Assembly: GCF_050948175.1 (NCBI RefSeq) | Contig: NW_027490230.1 | Coordinates: forward strand, 620,001-684,000 | Direction: 5' to 3' | Source: Xylocopa sonorina | Taxonomy: Eukaryota; Arthropoda; Insecta; Hymenoptera; Apidae | Length of the DNA: 64,000 nt | Part shown: positions 26,079-40,111 of the stretch, piece after piece | Position numbering within the stretch: the first letter of the stretch is position 1 | Layout of the letters: the number at the start of each line of letters is the position of its first letter | The notes under the pieces: model-generated | The model's input: only the letters and a program-made list of their open reading frames with translations | Database searches by the model: none | Told to the model about the DNA's origin: nothing | Program-made: the position numbers and the translations under genes

Positions 26079-28638
26079 CATCTTATCATGAAACATATAT
26101 ATGAGATGCGATATTGCGTTTTGAGAAGCGTTAGAACACTATTGCTACGTTACGTAGACATCTCCAAACGCTATTTCCTAGCAAGGAAGTGTCGCATTTA
26201 CAATCTTCTGAAGTGAATACGAGGCATACATAACACTCCACAATGAATATTATACCTTATCATGAAACATAGGAATGAGATGCGATATGGCGATTTAAGA
26301 AGCATTGCAACGCTATTGCTTCGATACGTAGACATCTGCAGACGCTATTTCCTAGCAAGGAAGTGACGCATTTACATTCATTTGAAGTGTATCCGAGGTA
26401 TACATGACACTTCGCAATGAATATTATATCTTACCATGAATCGTAGAAATGAGATGCAAAAGCACGTATAAGAAGCATTAGAACTCCACTGCATCGATAC
26501 GTAGACATCTGCAAACGCAACGTCCTAGCAAGGAAGTGTCGCATTTACATTCTTTTGAAGTGAATACGAGGTATACATGACACTTCGCAATGAAAACTAT
26601 ATCTTATCATGAAACATAGAAATGAGATGCGATGTCTCGATTTAAGAAGCATTGCAACGCTATTGCTTCGATACCTTGACATCTGCAAACGCTACTTCCT
26701 AACAAGAAAGTGTCGCATTTACACTCTTTTGAAGTGAATGCGAGGTATGCAAGTCACTTCGCAATGAATATTGTATCTTATCATGAAACATAGAAATGAG
26801 ATGCTATATCGCGTTTTAAGAAGCATTAGATCTCCATTTCTATGATACGTAGACATCTGCAGACGCTATTTCCTAGCAAGCAAGTGTCGCATTTACATTC
26901 CTTTGAAGTGAATATGAGGTGTACGTGACCCTTCGCAATGAATATTATATCTTATCATGAAACATAGAAATGGGATGCGATATCGCGTCTTATGAGGCGT
27001 TAGAACACTATTTCTACGATACGTAGACATCTGCAAACGCTATTTCCTAGCAAGGAAGTGTCGCATTGACATTCATTTGAAGTGAATATAGGGTGTACGT
27101 GACCCTTCGCAATGAATATTATATCTTATCATGAAACATAGAAATGGGATGCGATATCGCGTCTTATGAGGCGTTAGAACACTATTTCTACGATACGTAG
27201 ACACCTGCAAACGCTATTTCCTAGCAAGGAAGAGTCGCATTTACATTCATTTGAAGTGTATCCGATGTATATGTGATACTTCGCAATGAATAATATATCT
27301 TACCATGAATCATAGTAATGAGATGCGAAATCTCGTTTTAAGAAGCATTAGAACTCTTTTGCTTCGATACGTAGACATCTGCAAACGCTATTTCCTAGAA
27401 AGGAAGTGTCGCATTTACATTCATTTGAAGTGAATACGAGGAATACATGAAACTTCGCAATGAATATTATATCTTATCATGTAACATAGAAATGAGATGC
27501 GATATGACGATATAAGAAGCATTAGAATACTATTGCTTCGATTCGTAGAAATCTGCAAACGCTATTTCCTATCAAGGAAGTGTCGCGTTTACATTCTTTT
27601 GAAGTGAATACGAGGTATACATAACACTGCACAATGAATGATATATCTTAATACGAAACATAGAAATGAGATGCGATATGGCGATTTCAGAAGCATTAGA
27701 ACTCTATTGCAACGATACGTAGATATCTACAAAAGCTACTTCCTTGCAAGCAAGAGTCGCATTTACATTCTTTTGAAGCGAATACGAGGTATACACGACA
27801 CTTCGCAATAAATATTATATCTTATCACGAAACACAGAAATGAGATGCGATATCGCGATTTAAGAAGCATTAGAACCCTATTGCATCGATATGTAGACAT
27901 ATGCAAGCGCTATATCCTAGCAAGGATGTGTCGCATTTACATTCATTTGAAGTTTATGCGAGGTATACATGACACTTCGCTATGAATATTATATCTTATC
28001 GTGCAACGTAGCAATGAGATGCGATATCGCGTTTTAAGAGGCACTAGAAATCTATTGCTTCGATACGTAGACATCTGAAACACGCTATTTCCCAGCAAGG
28101 AAGTGTCGCATTTACATTCATTTGAAGTGAATACGAGGAATACATGAAACTTCGCAATGAATATTATATCTTATCATGAAGCATAGGAATGAGATGCGAT
28201 ATCCCGTTTCAAGAAGCATTAGAACTCTATTGCTTCGATACGTAGACATCTGCAAACGCTATTTCCTAGCAAGGAAGTGTCGCATTTACATTCATTTGAA
28301 GTGAATACGAGGAATACATGAAACTTCGCTATGAATATTATATCTCATCATGAAACACAGTAATGTGATTCGATATCCCGTTTCAAGAAGCATTAGAACT
28401 CTATTGCTTCGATACGTAGACATCTGCAATCGCTATTTCCTACCAAGGAAGTGTCGCATTTACATTCATTTGAAGTGTATGCGAGGTATACATGACACTT
28501 CGCAATTAACATTATATCTTATCATGAAGCATAGAAATGAAATGCGATATCCCGTTTCAAGAAGCATTAGAACTCTATTGCTTTGATACGAAGACATCTG
28601 CTATCGCTATTTCCTAGCAAGGAAGTGTCGCATTTACA
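26079..28638. repeat. Monomers between the two F blocks
   Basis: About fifteen monomers. Positions 26905-27252 hold an adjacent-monomer duplication. From about 27420, and again at 28110-28420, the GAGGAATACATGAAACTTCG / ATCCCGTTTCAAG subtype recurs, as it does upstream of copy 1 (24450-25100). The larger ancestral duplicate may therefore have extended leftward. Confidence 0.8.
26905..27252. repeat. Adjacent-monomer duplication (174 bp)
   Basis: GGTGTACGTGACCCTTCGC occurs at 26918 and 27092, each followed by GCGTCTTATGAGGCGTTAG and ACACTATTTCTACG. This combination was seen nowhere else in the window. The two copies differ at only a few bases. Confidence 0.9.
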
Positions 28639-29382
28639 TCCATTTGAAGTGAAGACGAGGAACACATGACTCTTCGCAATGCATATTATATCTTATCATG
28701 AAACATAGTAATCAGATGCGATATCGCGTTTTAAGAAGCATTGGAACTCTATTGCTACGATACGTAGACATCTGCAAACGTTATTTCCTAGCAAGGAAGT
28801 GTCGCATTTACATTCTTTTGAAATGAATACGTGGTATACATGACACTTCGCAATGGATGTTATCTCTTATCATGAAACATAGAAGTGAGATGCATTATCA
28901 CGTTTTAAGAAGAATTAGAACTCTTGCTACGATACGTAGACATCTGCAATCGCTATTTCCTAGCAAGGAAGTGTCGCATTTATATTCATTTGAAGTGTAT
29001 GCGAGGTATACATAACACTTCGCAATGAATATTATATGTTATCATGAAACATAGAAATGAGATGCGATAACTCGTTTTAAGAAGCATTATAACAAGCTGG
29101 CTACGATACGTAGACATATGCAAACGCTATTCCCTAGCAGGGAACTGTCGCATTTACATTCTTTTGAGGTGAATACGAGGTATACATGACATTGCATAAT
29201 GAATATTATATATTATCATGAAACATAGAAATGAGATGCGATGTCGCGATATAAGATGCATTAGAACTTTATTGCTACGATACGTAGACATCTGCAAACG
29301 CTATTTCCTAGCAAGGAAGTGTTGCATTTACATTCTTTTAAAGTGAATACGAGGTATGCACGTCACTTCGCAATGAATATTA
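28639..29382. repeat. Block F copy 2, one monomer shorter (744 bp)
   Basis: Follows block F copy 1 at an offset of 3478 bp (20 monomers) up to the AACGTTATTTCC monomer, then at 3304 bp (19 monomers) from GAATACGTGG (28825) to the end. The clean switch by exactly 174 bp is a one-monomer gain or loss inside an otherwise closely matching pair. Confidence 0.9.
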
Positions 29383-32300
29383 TATCTTATCATGAATCGT
29401 AGAAATGAGATGCGATATAGCGAATTAAGAATCGTTAGAACTCTGTTGCTACGATACGTAGACATTTGCAAACGCTATTTCCAAGCAAGGAAGTGTCGCA
29501 TTTACAATCTTCTGAAGTGAATACGGGGTATACATAACACTGCACAATGAATATTATATCTTATCGTGAAACATAGAAATGAAATGCGATATGGCGATTC
29601 AAGAAGCATTAGAACTCTATTGCTACGATACGTAGACATTTGCAATCGCTATTTCCTAGCAAGGAAGTGTCGTATTTACATTCTTTTCATGTGAATACGG
29701 GGTATACATAACACTGCACAATGAATATTATATCTTATCATGAAACATAGAAATGAGATGCGATAACTCATTTTAGGAAGAATTAGAACTCTGTTGCTTC
29801 CGATACGTAGATATCTGCAAACGCTACTTCCTAGCAAGGATGTGTGGCATTTACATTCTTTTGAAGTGAATGCGAAGTATACATGACACTACGCAATGAA
29901 TATTCTATCTTATCCTAAAACATAGAAATGGGATGCGATATCGCGTTTTAAGAAGCATTAGAACTCTATTGCTACGATACGTAAACATCTGCAGACGCTA
30001 TTTCCTATCAAGGAAGTGTCGCATTTACATACTTTTGAAGTGATTACGAGGTATACATAACACTCCACAACGAATATTATATCTTATCATGAAATATAGA
30101 AATGAGGCGCCATTTCGCGTTTTAAGAAGCATTAGAACGCTTTTGCTTCGGTACGTAGACATCCTCAGACGCTAATTCCTAGCAATGAAGTGTCGCATTT
30201 ACAATCTTTTGAAGTGAATACGCGGCATACATAACACTCCACAATGATTATTATACCTTATCATGAAACATAGAAATGAGCGATATGGCGATTTAAGAAG
30301 CATTAGAACTCTATATCTACGATACGTAGACATCTGCAAACGCCATTTCCAAGCAAGGAAGTATCGCATTTTCATTATTTTGAAGAGAAAACGAGGTAGA
30401 CATAACACTGCACAATGAATATGATATCTCATCATGAAACATAGAAATGAGATGCGATATCCCGTTTTAAGACGCATTAGAACACTATTGCTTCGATACG
30501 TAGGCATCTGCAAACGCTATTTCCTAGCATGGGACTGTCGCATTTACATTCTTTTGAAGTGAATGCGAGGTATACATGACACTTCGCAAAGAATATTGTA
30601 TCTTATCATGAAACATAGAAATGAGATGCTATATCGCGTTCGGAGAAACATTAAAACTCTATTGCTACCATGCGTAGACATCTGCAAAAGCTATTTCCTA
30701 GCAAGGAAGTGTCGCATTTACATGCCTTTGATGTGAATACGAGGTATGCATGACACTTCGCAACGAATATTATATCTTATCATGAAACATAGAAATGAGA
30801 TGCGATATGGCGATTTAAGAAGTATTAGAACTCTATTGCTACGATACGTAGATATCTGCAGACGCTATTTCCTAGCGAGGAAGTGTCGTATTTACATTCT
30901 TACGGGGACTACATAACACAGCACAATGAAAATTATATCTTATCATGAAACATAGAAATGAGATGCGATATCGCGATTTAAGAAGCATTAGAACACTATT
31001 GCTACGATGCGTAGATATCTGGAAACGCTATTTCCTAGCATGGAAGTGTCGCATTTACATTCATTTGAGGTGTAGACGAGGAAAACATGACACTTCGCAA
31101 TGAATATTATATCTTATCATGAAACATAGAAATGAGATGCGATATCCTGTTCTAAGAAGCATTAGAACTCTATTGCTTCGATACGTAGACATCTGCAAAC
31201 GCTATATCCGAGCAAGGAAGTGTCGCACTTATATTCATTTGAAGTGTATGTGAGGTATAAGTGACACTTCGCAATTAATATTATATCTTATCATGAAACA
31301 TAGAAATGACATGAGATATTGCGTTTTAAGAAGCATTAGAACTCTATTGCTTCGATACGTAGACACCTGCAGACAATATTTCCTAGCAAGGAAGTGTCGC
31401 ACTTACATTCAATTGAAGTGAATACGAGGAGTGCATAATATTTCGCAATGAATATTATGTCGTATCATGAGACATAGAAATAAGATGCGATATCGCATTA
31501 TGAGAAGCATTAGAACTCTATTTCTTCGATACGTACACATCTGCAAACGCTATTTCCTAGCAAGGAAGTGCCGCATTTACATACATTTTAAGTGTGTGCG
31601 AGGTGTACATGACACTTCGCAATGAATATTGTATCTTATCATGAAACACAGAAAAGAGATGCGACATCTCGTTTTAAGAAACATTAGAACTCAATAGAAT
31701 GATACGTAGACATCTGGACACGCTATTTCCTAGCATGGAAGTGTCGCACTTACACTCATTTGAAGTGTATGCGAGGTATAAGCGACACTTCACTATGAAT
31801 ATTATATCTTATCATGAAACACAGAATTGAGATGCTATATCGCCTTTTAGGAAGCGTAAGAACTCTACTGCTACGATACGTAGTCATCTGCAAACGTTAT
31901 TTCCTAGCAAGGAAGTGTAGCATTACATTCTTTTGATGTGAATACGAGGTATGCATAACACTCCACAATGAATATTATATCTTAGCATGAAACATAGAAA
32001 TGTGATGCGATATCGCGATTTAAGAAGCATAAAACTCTATTTCTTCGGTACGTAGACTTCAGCAAACGCTATTTAGTCACAAGGAAGTGTCGCATTTTCA
32101 TTCGTTTAAAGTGAATACGAGGTATACATGACACTTCGCAATGAATATTATATCTCATCATCAAACATAGAAATGTGATGCGATATCACGTTTTAAGAAG
32201 CATTAGAACTCTATTGCTTCGATACGTAGTCATCTGCAAACGCTATTTCCTAGCAAGGAAGTGTCGCAATTACATTCTTTTGAAGTGAATGCGAGGTATA

Positions 32301-33899
32301 CATAACACTCCACAATGAATATCATATCTTATCATGAAACATAGAAATGGGATACGATATCGCGTTTTGAGAAGCATTAGAACTCTAGTGCTTCGATACG
32401 TAGATATCTGCAAACGATACTTCCTAGCAAGGAAGTGTCGCATTTACATTCTTCTGAAGTGAATACGCGGTATACATGACACTCCACAATGAATATTATC
32501 TCTTATCATGAAACATAGAAATGAGATGCGATATGACGACTTAAGAAGCATTAGGACCCTACTGCTTCGATACGTAGACATCTGCAAACACTATTTCCTA
32601 GCAAGGAAGTGTCGCATTTACATTCTTTTGAAGTGAATACGAGGTATATATGACACTGCGCAATGAATATTATATCTCATCATCAAACATAGAAATGTGA
32701 TGCGATATCACGTTTTAAGAAGCATTAGAACTCTATTGCTTCGATACGTAGTCATCTGCAAACGCTATTTCCTAGCAAGGAAGTGTAGCATTACATTCTT
32801 TTGAAGTGAATGCGAGGTATACATAACACTCCACAATGAATATCATATCTTATCATGAAACATAGAAATGGGATACGATATCGCGTTTTGAGAAGCATTA
32901 AAACTCTAGTGCTTCGATACGCAGATATTTGCAATCGGTATTTCCTAGCAAGGAAGAGTCGCCTTTACATACCTCTGAAGAGAATACGAGGAATACATGA
33001 CACTTTGCACTGAATATTATATCTTATCTTGAAACATAGAAATGTGATGCGATATCGCGATTTAAGACGCATTAGAACATTATTGCTTCGTTACGTAGAC
33101 ATCTGCGAACGCTATTTCCTAGGAAGGAAGTGTCGCATTTACATTCTTTTGAAGTGAATACGAGGTATACATGACACTTCGCAATGAATATTATGTCTTA
33201 TCATGAAACATAGAAATGAAATGCGATATCTCGTTTTAAGAAGCATTATAAATCTGTTGCTTCGATACATAGACATCTGCAAACGCAATTTCCTAGCAAG
33301 GAAGTGTCGCATTTACATTCTTTTGAAGTGAATACCAGGTATACATGGCACTTCGCAATGAATATTATAATTTATCAAATAACATAGAAATGAGATGCGA
33401 TATCGCGTTTCAAGAAGCATTAGAACTCTGTTGCTTCGATGCGTAGACATCTGGAAACTCTATTTCCTAACAAGGAAGTGTCGCATTTACATTCGTTTGA
33501 AGTGAATACGAGGTATACATGTCACATCGCAATGGATATTGTATCTTATCATGAAACATAGAAATGAGATGCGACATCTCGTTTTACGAAGCATTAGAAC
33601 TGTATAGTTTCGACACGTTGACATGTGCAAACGCTATTTCCTAGCACGGAAGTGTCGCATTTACATTCTTTTGAAGCGAGTACGAGGTATACATGAAGCT
33701 TCGCAATGAATATTATATCTTATCATGAAACATAGAAATGAGATGCGATATCGCGTTTCAAGAAGCATTAGAACTCTATTGCTTCGATGCGTAGTCATCT
33801 GGAAACGCTATTTCCTAGCACGGAAGTGTCACATTTACATTCGTTTGAAGTGGATACGAGGTATACATGACACTTCGCAATGAATATTATATCTTATCA
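29383..33899. repeat. Monomeric stretch with a three-monomer local repeat
   Basis: About 26 monomers of mixed subtype. It contains the 32146-32926 local repeat and a monomer near 30898 that lost about 11 bp in the GAAGTGAAT region (CATTCTTACGGGGACTAC). Confidence 0.85.
32146..32926. repeat. Three-monomer (522-bp) local repeat
   Basis: TCATCATCAAACATAGAAAT, GATATCACG, CGATACGTAGTCATCTGC, AATATCATATC, GGGATACGATATCGCG and CTCTAGTGCTTCG run in the same order from about 32153 and again from about 32675 (offset 522, then 521 after a 1-bp loss in GTGTAGCATTACATTC). Between the copies sits the GACGACTTAAG monomer, also found near 733 and 35132. Confidence 0.9.
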
Positions 33900-35035
33900 T
33901 GAAACATAGAAATGATATGCGATATCGCGTTTTAGGAAGCATTAGAAATCTATTGCTTCGAATCGTGGACATCTGGAAACGCATTCCCTAGCAAAGAAGT
34001 GTGGCATTTACATCCTTTTGAAGTGTAGACGTGGTATTCATTGCACTTCCCAATGAATATTATATCTCATCATGAAACATAGACATGAGATGCGATATCT
34101 CGTTTTAAGAAGCATTAGAACTCTATTGCTTCGATACGTAGACATCTGCCAACGCTATTTCCTAGCAAGGAAGTGTCGCATTTACATTTATTGGAAGTGT
34201 ATGGGAGGTATACATGACACTTCGCAACGAATATTATATCCTATCATAAAACATAGAATTGAGATGTGATATCACGTTTAAAGAAACATTAGAACACTAT
34301 TGCTTCGATACGTAGACATCTGAAAACGCATTTCATATAAAAGATCTGTGGCATTTACATTCCTTCGAAGTGTAGACGAGGTGTACATAACACTTTGCAA
34401 TGAATATAATATCGATTATGAAACAGAAATGAGATGCGATATCGCGTACTAAGAAGCATTCCAACCATATTTCTTCGCTACGTAGACAACTGGAACTATA
34501 TCCTAGCAAGGAAGTGTGCCATTTACATTCTTTTGAAGCGTAGACGAGGTATACATAACACTTCGCAATGACTATTATATCTTAACATGAAGCATAGATT
34601 TGAGATGCGATATAGCGTTTCAAGAAGAATTACAAATCTATTGCTTCGATACATAGACATCTGGAAAGGCGATTTCGTAGGAAGGACGTGTGGTATTTAC
34701 ATTCTTTTTGATTGAAGACGAGGCACACATAACACTTCGCAATGAATATTATATGATATCATGAAACAGATATAAGATGCGATATCGCGTTTCAAGACGG
34801 ACTAGAACTCTATTGCTTCGGTACATAGACATATGGAAACGCATTTCGTGGCAAGGAAGTGTGGCATTTACATTCTTTTGCAGTGTAGACGAAGTACACG
34901 TAACACTTCGCAATGAGTATTATATTTTATCATGGAACATAGAACTGCAATGCGATATCGCGTTTTAAGAAGAAATAGAACTCTATTGCTACGATACGTA
35001 GACATCTGCAAGCGCTATTTCCTAGCAAGGAAGTG
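33900..35035. repeat. Indel-rich, divergent monomers
   Basis: About six to seven monomers with unusually many small deletions and substitutions: GGAAACGCATTCCC (33975), AACGCATTTCATATAAAAG (34326), ATATCGATTATGAAACAG (34410), GACAACTGGAACTATATCC (34485), GATATCATGAAACAGATA (34755) and GGAAACGCATTTCG (34835). Several share GTGTGGCATTTACATTC and a GTAGACGAGG version of the variable zone, so they form a subfamily. Higher decay suggests a part not recently refreshed by homogenisation. Confidence 0.85.
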
Positions 35036-35666
35036 TCGCATTTACATTCTTCTGAGTGAATACGTGGTATACATGGCACTCCACAATGAATATTATATCT
35101 TATCATGAGACATAGAAATGAGATGCGTTATGACGACTTAAGAAGCATTAGGACCCAACTGCTTCGATACGTAGACATTAGCAAACGCTATTTCCTAGCA
35201 AGGAAGAGTCGCATTTACATTCATTTGAAGTGAATACGAGATATACAAGACACTTCCAATTAATATTATATGTTATCATGAAGCATAGAAGTGAGATGCG
35301 ATATCGCGATTTAAGAAGCAATAGAACTCTATTGCTTAGATACGTAGACATTTGCAAACTATATTTCCTAGCAAATAAGTGTCGCATTTACATTCATTTG
35401 AAGTGTATGCGAGGTATACATGACACTTCGCAATGAACATTATATCTTATCATGAAACATCGAAATGATATGCGATATCTCGTTTTAAGAAGCATTAGTA
35501 CTTTGTTGCTTCGATACGTAGACATTTGCCATCGCTATATCCTAGCAACGATCTGTCGCATTTACATTCAATTGAAGTGTATGCGAGGTATACATAATAC
35601 TTTGCAATGAATATAATATCTCATAACGAAACATAAAAATGAGATGCGATATCGCGTTTTAAGAAG

Positions 35667-36349
35667 CATTAGAACACTATCGCTACGATACGTAGACATC
35701 TGCAAACGCTACTTCCTACCAAGGAAGTGTCGCATTTACATTCATTTGAAGTGAATACGAGGAATACATGAAACTGCGCAATAAATATTATCTCTTATCA
35801 TGAAGCATCGAAATGAGACGCGATATCCCGTTTCAAGAAGCATTAGAACTCTATTGCTTCGATACGTAGACGTCTGCAATAGCTACTTCCTAGCAAGGAA
35901 GTGTCGCATTTAAATTCATTTGAAGTGAATGCGAGGAATACATGAAACTTCGCAATGAATATTACATCTTATCATGAAACATATGAATGTGTTGTGATAT
36001 CGCGTTTTAAGAAGCATTAGAACTCTATTGCTACGATACGTAGACATCTGCAAACGCTATTTCCTAGCATGGAAGTGCAGCATTTACATTCTTCTGAAGT
36101 GAATACGAGGTATACATGACACTTCGCAATGAATATTATAATATCACGAAACATAGAAATGAAATGCGATATCGTGATGTAAAAAGCATTAGAACACTAC
36201 TGCTGCGATACGAAGACATCAGCAAACGCTATTTCCTAGCAAGGAAGGGTCGCATTTACATTCTTTAGAAGTGAATACGAGTTATACATGACACTTCGCA
36301 ATGAATATTACATCTTATCGTGAGACATAGTAATGAGATGCGATATCGC
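35667..36349. repeat. Block B copy 1 (683 bp, ~4 monomers)
   Basis: Matches 37579-38261 at an offset of 1912 bp (11 monomers). Shared oddities are ACTATCGCTACG, CTTCCTACCAAGG, CAATAGCTACTTCC, GAATGTGTTGTGATATCG, a shortened ATTATAATATCACG (36135) and GACATCAGCAAACG. About nine differences were counted, near 98.7% identity. Confidence 0.92.
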
Positions 36350-37370
36350 GTTTTAAGAAGCATTTAAGCTCTATTGCTTCGATACGAAGACATCTGCAAA
36401 CGCTATTTCCTAGCAAGGAAGTGTCGCATTTACATTCTTCTAAAGTGAATACAAGGTATACATGACACTTCGCAATGAATATTACATCTTATCATGAAAC
36501 ATAGAAGTGGGATGCGGCATCTCGTTTTGAGAAGCATTAGAACACTATTGTTTCGATACGTAGACATCTGCAAACGCTATTTCCTAGCAAGGAAGTGTCG
36601 CATTTACATCCATTTGAAGTGAATGCGAGGTATACATAACAGTGCACAATGAATATTATATATTATCATGAAACATAGAAGTGAGATGCGATATCGCGAT
36701 ATAAGATGCATTAGAACTTTATTGCTTCGATACGCAGACATCTGCAAACGCTCTTTCCTAGCAAGGAAGTGTCGCATTTACATTCATTTGAAGCGTATGC
36801 GAGGTATACGTGACACTTCGCAACGAATATTATATCTTGTCATGAAACATAGAAATGAGATGCGATATCGCGTTTTAAGAAGCATTAGATCTCAATTGCT
36901 GTAATACGTAGACATCTGCAAACGCTATTTCCTAGCAAGGAAGTGTCGCATTTACATTCTTTTGAAGTGAATACGGGGTATACATATCACTCCACAATGA
37001 ATATTATATCTTATCATGAAACATAGAAATGAGATGCGATATCGCGTTTTGAGAAGCATTAGAACTCTACTGCTTCGATACGTATATATCTGCAAACGCA
37101 ACTTCCTAGCAAGGAAGTGTCGCATTTACATTCATATGAAGTGTATCCGAGGTATACATGATACTTCGAAATGAATATTATATCTTATCATGAAACATAG
37201 AAATGAGATGCAATATCGCATTTTGAGAAGCATTAGAACTCTATTGCATCGATACGTAGACATCTGCAAACGCTATTTCGTAGCAAAGCAGTGTCGCATT
37301 TACATTATTTTGAAGCGAATACGAGGTATACATAACACTGCACAATGAATATTATATCTCATCATGAAAC
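36350..37370. repeat. Monomers between the B blocks
   Basis: About six ordinary monomers. No further nested structure was seen apart from the ATTTTGAG / TTGCATCG segment near 37220-37270 that matches sequence after 38261. Confidence 0.8.
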
Positions 37371-37610
37371 ATGGAAATGTGATGCGATATCGCCTTTTTA
37401 GGAACATTAGAAAACTATCGCTACGATACGTAGACATCTGCCAACGCTATTTCCAAGCAAGGAAGTGTCGCATTTACATTATTTTGAAGTGCATACGAGG
37501 TATACATAACACAGCATAATTAATATTATATCTTATCATGAAACATAGAAATGAGATGCGATATCGCCTTTTTAGGAACATTAGAACACTATCGCTACGA
37601 TACGTAGACA
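37371..37610. repeat. Adjacent-monomer duplication
   Basis: ATCGCCTTTTTAGGAACATT with ACTATCGCTACGATACG appears at about 37388 and again 174 bp later. The shared, otherwise unseen CCTTTTTAGG variant indicates a local copy. Confidence 0.85.
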
Positions 37611-38261
37611 TCTGCAAACGCTACTTCCTACCAAGGAATTGTCGCATTTACATTCATTTGAAGTGAATACGAGGAATACATGAAACTTCGCAATGAATAT
37701 TATATCTTATCATGAAGCATAGAAATGAGATGCGATATCCCGTTTCAAGAAGCATTAGAACTCTATTGCTTCGATACGTAGACGTCTGCAATAGCTACTT
37801 CCTAGCAAGGAAGTGTCGCATTTAAATTCATTTGAAGTGAATACGAGGAATACATGAAACTTCGCAATGAATATTACATCTTATCATGAAACATATGAAT
37901 GTGTTGTGATATCGCGTTTTAAGAAGCATTAGAACTCTATTGCTACGATACGTAGACATCTGCAAACGCTATTTCCTAGCATGGAAGTGCAGCATTTACA
38001 TTCTTCTGAAGTGAATACGAGGTAAACATGACACTTCGCAATGAATATTATAATATCACGAAACATAGAAATGAAATGCGATATCGTGATGTAAAAAGCA
38101 TTAGAACACTACTGCTGCGATACGAAGACATCAGCAAACGCTATTTCCTAGCAAGGAAGGGTCGCATTTACATTCTTTAGAAGTGAATACGAGTTATACA
38201 TGACACTTCGCAATGAATATTACATCTTATCGTGAGACATAGTAATGAGATGCGATATCGC
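37579..38261. repeat. Block B copy 2 (683 bp)
   Basis: Partner of 35667-36349 with constant offset and no net indel. At its right end the sequence switches to ATTTTGAGAAGCATTAGAAC with TTGCATCGATACG, which instead matches 37220 onward (offset 1042, six monomers) for about 100 bp. This marks a second breakpoint at the same spot. Confidence 0.92.
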
Positions 38262-38755
38262 ATTTTGAGAAGCATTAGAACTCTATTGCATCGATACGTA
38301 GACATTTGCAAACGCTACTTCCTAGCAAGGAGGTGTCGCATTTACATTCTTTTGAAGTGAATACGAGGTATGCATGTCATTTCGCAATGTATATTATATC
38401 TTATCATGAAACATAGAAATGAGTGGCGATATCTCGTTTTAAGAAGCATTAGAACTCTAATGCTATGATACGTAGACATCTGCAAACGCTATTTCCTAGC
38501 AGGAAAGTGTCGCATTTACATTCTTTTGAAGTGAATACGAGGTATACGTAATACCCCATAATGAATATTACATCTTATCATGAAACATAGAAATATGATG
38601 CGATATCGCGTTTCACGAAGTATTAGAACTCTATTGCTTCGATACGTAGAAATCTGCTAACGCTATTTCCTAGCAAGGAAGGGTCCCATTTACATTCATT
38701 TGAAGTGTAGACGAGGAATACATAGCACTTCGCAATGAATATTGTATCTTATCAT

Positions 38756-39100
38756 GATTCATAGAAATGAGATGCGACATCTCGTTTTAAGAAGCATTAG
38801 AACACAATTGTCTCGATACGTAGACATCTGGAAAAGCTATATCCTAGCACGGAAGTGTTGCATTTACGTTCTTTTGAAGTGAATACGAGGTATACATGAC
38901 ACTTCGCAATGAATATTATATCTTATCACGAAACATAGAAATGAGATGCGACATCTCGTTTTAAGAAGCATTAGAACACAATTGTCTCGATACGTAGACA
39001 TCTGGAAACGTTATATCCTAGCAAGGAAGTGTCGCATTTACATTCTTTTGAAGCGAATACGAGGTATACATGACACTTCGCAATGAATATTAGATCTTAT
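38756..39100. repeat. Adjacent-monomer duplication (174 bp)
   Basis: GCGACATCTCG, AGAACACAATTGTCTCGATA and CTATATCC / TTATATCC appear together at 38770-38840 and 174 bp later (CACAATTG at 38803 and 38977). Confidence 0.85.
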
Positions 39101-39459
39101 CATGAGACATAGAAGTGATATGCGATATCGCGTATTAAGGAGCATTAGAACTCTATTGCTTCGGTACGTAGACATCTGGAAACGTAATTTCCTAGCAAGG
39201 AAGTGTCGCATTTACATTCTTTTGAATGGAATAAGAGGTACATATGACACTTCGTAATGATTACTATTTCTTATCATGAAACATAGAAATGAGATGCGAT
39301 ATGACGATTTAAGAAGCATTAGAACTCTATTGCTTCGATACGTAGGCATCTCCAAACGCTACTTCCTAGCAAGGAAGTGTCGCATTTACATTCTTTTGAA
39401 GTGTATGCGAGGTATACATGACACTTCGCAATGAATATTATATCTTATCATGAAACATA
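39070..39459. repeat. Block H copy 1
   Basis: Shares with 40112-40501 (offset 1042, six monomers) the run ATGAGACATAGAAGTGATAT, CGCGTATTAAGGAGC, TTCGGTACG, GGAAACGTAATTTCC, GAATGGAATAAGAGG, TACATATGACACTTCG, ATTACTATTTC, GATATGACGATTTAAG and GGCATCTCCAAACG. Nearly every base agrees inside the block. Confidence 0.92.
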
Positions 39460-40111
39460 GTATTGAGTAGCGATATCGCGTCTTAAGAATCGTTAGGACT
39501 CTATTGCCACGATACGTAGACAACTGCAAACGCTATTTCCTAGCAAGGAAGTATCGCATTTACATTCTTTTGAAGTGAATACGAGGTATACATTACACTT
39601 CGCATTGAATATTGTATCTTATCACGAAAAGTAGAAATGAGATGCGATATCGCGATTTATGAAGCATTAGAACTCTATTGCTTCGATACGTAGACATCTG
39701 CAAACGCTATTTCCTAGCAGGAAAGTGTCGCATTTACATTCATTTGAAGTGTAGACGAGATATACATAATACTGCACAATGAATATTATATCTTATCATG
39801 AAACATAGAAATGAGATGTGATATCGCGATTTAAGATGCATTAGATCTCCATTGCTTCGATACGTAGATATCTGCAGACGCTATTTCCTAGCAAGTAAGA
39901 GTCGCATTTACATTCTTTTGAAGCGAACACGAGGTATACATGATACTTCGCAATGAGTACTATATCTTATCATCAAACATAGAAACGAGAGGCGACATCT
40001 TGTTTTAACAAGCATTAGAACTTTATTGCTTCGATACGTAGACATCTGGGAATTTAATTTCCTTGAAAGGAAGTGTCGTATTTATTCATTTGAATTGTAG
40101 ACGAGGAATAC

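Noticed and set aside
33900..35035. Possible transposon or foreign insertion in the divergent zone
   Set aside because: Satellite landmarks continue through it at nearly normal spacing; there are no terminal repeats, target-site duplications or non-satellite sequence.
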